Below the pieces are notes generated by a model, which saw only the letters and a list, made by a program, of their open reading frames with translations, ran no database searches and was not told the DNA's origin. The position numbers and the translations under genes are program-made. A stretch of 6,991 bases of DNA from positions 1 to 6,991 of the forward strand of contig JAAZND010000078.1 of assembly GCA_012798485.1 (NCBI GenBank), read 5' to 3'. Positions 5,671 to 6,991 of this stretch are shown in pieces. The stretch's first letter is position 1; each line of letters starts with the position of its first letter. The stretch is from Candidatus Beckwithbacteria bacterium. GTDB taxonomy: Bacteria; Patescibacteriota; Microgenomatia; UBA1400; UBA1449.

Positions 5671-6991
5671 TTTCTCTTTTTTATCTGTTTTTTAATAAGC
5701 TTACAAAAAGTATTAAATATTATCTTAAAAAGTAAAATTGAAAATTTTAGAACTTTCAAGATTGTTTTAAGAATAGTTTGCAGAATCGAAAGTGTAGTTC
5801 TCCCAACTTTAGTTTTGCGGTAAACAAATAGTAAAACACCAGAAATTAGAGCAAAAACTCCGGCAATAATGGCATACAATTTCCAACCCAGATAAATCGA
5901 TTCTTTCACTTGATTATCTTTATCAATACTGATTTGTTTACCGGAAGTTATGGTTTCGGTTTTTTTATTATTCAAAACCTGAACTTCGCCCGTATCAACC
6001 GCTACGTTAAAATTATTTTCCAAATTAGTCAGTCTAAATTTAGTATGAACATTTTTAACTACAAAATATTCATCCGCATTTAACCTGTTGGCTCGGAATA
6101 AATTGAGTTTGCTTTGGAAAAGCTGCATATCAAAGCGGTCAAATTTAAGCGCATAGACAATTTGAGGTGAAGCAAAATCTGCTGTCATTTGACCTTTAAG
6201 TAAAATTGGATGCTGGTAATTATCAACTGAAAACAGAGTATCTTTAAGAATAAACAAACTGCCATTAGCTCCGCCCATATCCAAAGTAATATTTTGATTA
6301 GCTAGATAAATTGCCCCTTCCACCAAATTATTAAAAGATTGCTGACTAGCCTGATGCCAAGTTCCATCAGACCAATACGATAAAGCGCTGGTTTTAGAAT
6401 TCGGAGTAGCACTAGGGGCAGGACTAGCAGGATTATACTCAGTTGTGTAAGAACCAATTTGATAATACTTTAACGTTCGATTATGTTTGGTCGCATAAAA
6501 TAAGCCTTTGTCATTGGCATGGACAAAAACCACATCTTCATTTTTGTTAGGTTGAGTAAAGGTTTTATCAACATTATTGTCGGTAAAGATTTTAAAAATA
6601 CGGTAAGGTTCTTGTGATATCTCGGTTGAGAAAATCACATATTTACCACCTGGAGAAACTGAAACCGAAAGTGGATCACCACGCATTAGGACATCTTTTT
6701 CCCAAGCCTTATTGTCGCCAATAAAAAAATAAACTTTTTCAGCAGTAAGGATTGCTAGATTCTGAGCATTTTGGTCACTATCAGCCTCATCATAAGCGCT
6801 TGTATAGTTACCATAATTTATGATTACATTTTCATAAATTGATTGTTTGCATAAACCACCGTCTTTGGGACAGCCAGCTACCAAATTATTATCAGTCATG
6901 AAATGCACGACACCTGAATAACCCTTGGACTGCTTGCTATCTTTAATACCTTCAATATCATGACGAGTATAAATATACAAACCTTTATTCA
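5667..6991 (-). CDS. Membrane-anchored propeller/FecR-like surface protein (5' partial)
   Basis: The frame is open to the window edge (…NKGLYIYTR), so the N-terminus is missing; the TTG at 6980 is not a credible start. About 440 residues are visible. The first part (about 1-185) has propeller-like strands, including a TolB/PD40-type SVSPGGKYVIFST block. A Pro/Ser/Ala-rich linker (about 186-201, SPAPSATPNSKTS) follows. A beta-rich region then ends in a FecR-like stretch (about 308-355: YFVVKNVHTKFRLTN, VAVDTGEVQVLNNKK, ITSGKQISI). A single TM helix lies at about 370-391, then a basic tail with a second hydrophobic/amphipathic segment (about 400-428) ending KKQIKKRK. By the positive-inside rule the large domain is outside. 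The role is unknown, perhaps a surface sensor or scaffold. G+C is about 36% on rows counted. It ends in a 4-bp overlap with the Ntn-like gene. Confidence 0.75.
   Translation of the reverse strand, partial: NKGLYIYTRHDIEGIKDSKQSKGYSGVVHFMTDNNLVAGCPKDGGLCKQSIYENVIINYGNYTSAYDEADSDQNAQNLAILTAEKVYFFIGDNKAWEKDVLMRGDPLSVSVSPGGKYVIFSTEISQEPYRIFKIFTDNNVDKTFTQPNKNEDVVFVHANDKGLFYATKHNRTLKYYQIGSYTTEYNPASPAPSATPNSKTSALSYWSDGTWHQASQQSFNNLVEGAIYLANQNITLDMGGANGSLFILKDTLFSVDNYQHPILLKGQMTADFASPQIVYALKFDRFDMQLFQSKLNLFRANRLNADEYFVVKNVHTKFRLTNLENNFNVAVDTGEVQVLNNKKTETITSGKQISIDKDNQVKESIYLGWKLYAIIAGVFALISGVLLFVYRKTKVGRTTLSILQTILKTILKVLKFSILLFKIIFNTFCKLIKKQIKKRK

Noticed and set aside
6978..6980. TTG as start of the membrane-anchored propeller protein
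   Set aside because: The frame stays open to the window edge and the sequence already looks like the middle of a propeller strand; no signal peptide follows the TTG.
1..6991. CRISPR arrays, tRNA/rRNA genes, transposase genes, riboswitches
   Set aside because: Looked for evenly spaced direct repeats, cloverleaf-like GGTTC/T-arm stretches and transposase motifs; none seen.

Overview
AT-rich window (about one third G+C by eye) with tightly packed bacterial genes, standard stop codons, no Shine-Dalgarno-like GGAGG ahead of the starts I inspected, and several proteins of a style I associate with uncultured Patescibacteria (CPR): a two-gene MacB-type exporter, a DUF333 lipoprotein, a small 'W-x-C-x-N-G-x-W / HGNPSAPxP' membrane-tethered peptide, and a small TM + beta-domain protein. 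The CPR assignment is an inference from gene style and composition; no marker gene proves it.

Layout. (1) 1-1862, plus strand: a MacB/LolD-type ABC ATPase (5' end outside the window) followed by its FtsX/MacB-type permease. They are separated by an 80-bp spacer holding a terminator-like hairpin and a 28-bp perfect palindrome. (2) 1863-1985: convergent spacer with a degenerate repeat element and what looks like the relic of a second permease C-terminus. (3) 1986-3004, minus strand: queH (epoxyqueuosine reductase) followed 32 bp downstream by a DUF333 lipoprotein gene. (4) 3005-3162: divergent control region with a 13-bp-arm perfect hairpin and a TATAAT box placed for leaderless queA mRNA. (5) 3163-4275, plus strand: queA, with a palindromic repeat element inserted in frame in a variable loop. 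(6) 4297-4854, minus strand: two small membrane-anchored proteins (55 and 108 aa). (7) 4900-6991, minus strand: a membrane-anchored propeller/FecR-like protein (N-terminus outside the window) whose stop overlaps by 4 bp the start of a very AT-rich gene that looks like a divergent proteasome/HslV-type Ntn hydrolase.

How the genes relate. QueA and QueH catalyse the last two steps of queuosine formation on tRNA (preQ1-tRNA to epoxyqueuosine, then to queuosine) and are divergently arranged. The exporter pair forms one transport machine. The overlapping pair at 4900-6991 is the least familiar unit and the best candidate for something undescribed: a cell-surface sensor-like protein translationally coupled to a putative N-terminal-threonine hydrolase.

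A family of short palindromic elements with GTCAT...ATCT ends occurs four times on the plus strand (571, 1864, about 3055, 3988): once in the divergent spacer, twice immediately after stop codons, and once inside queA.
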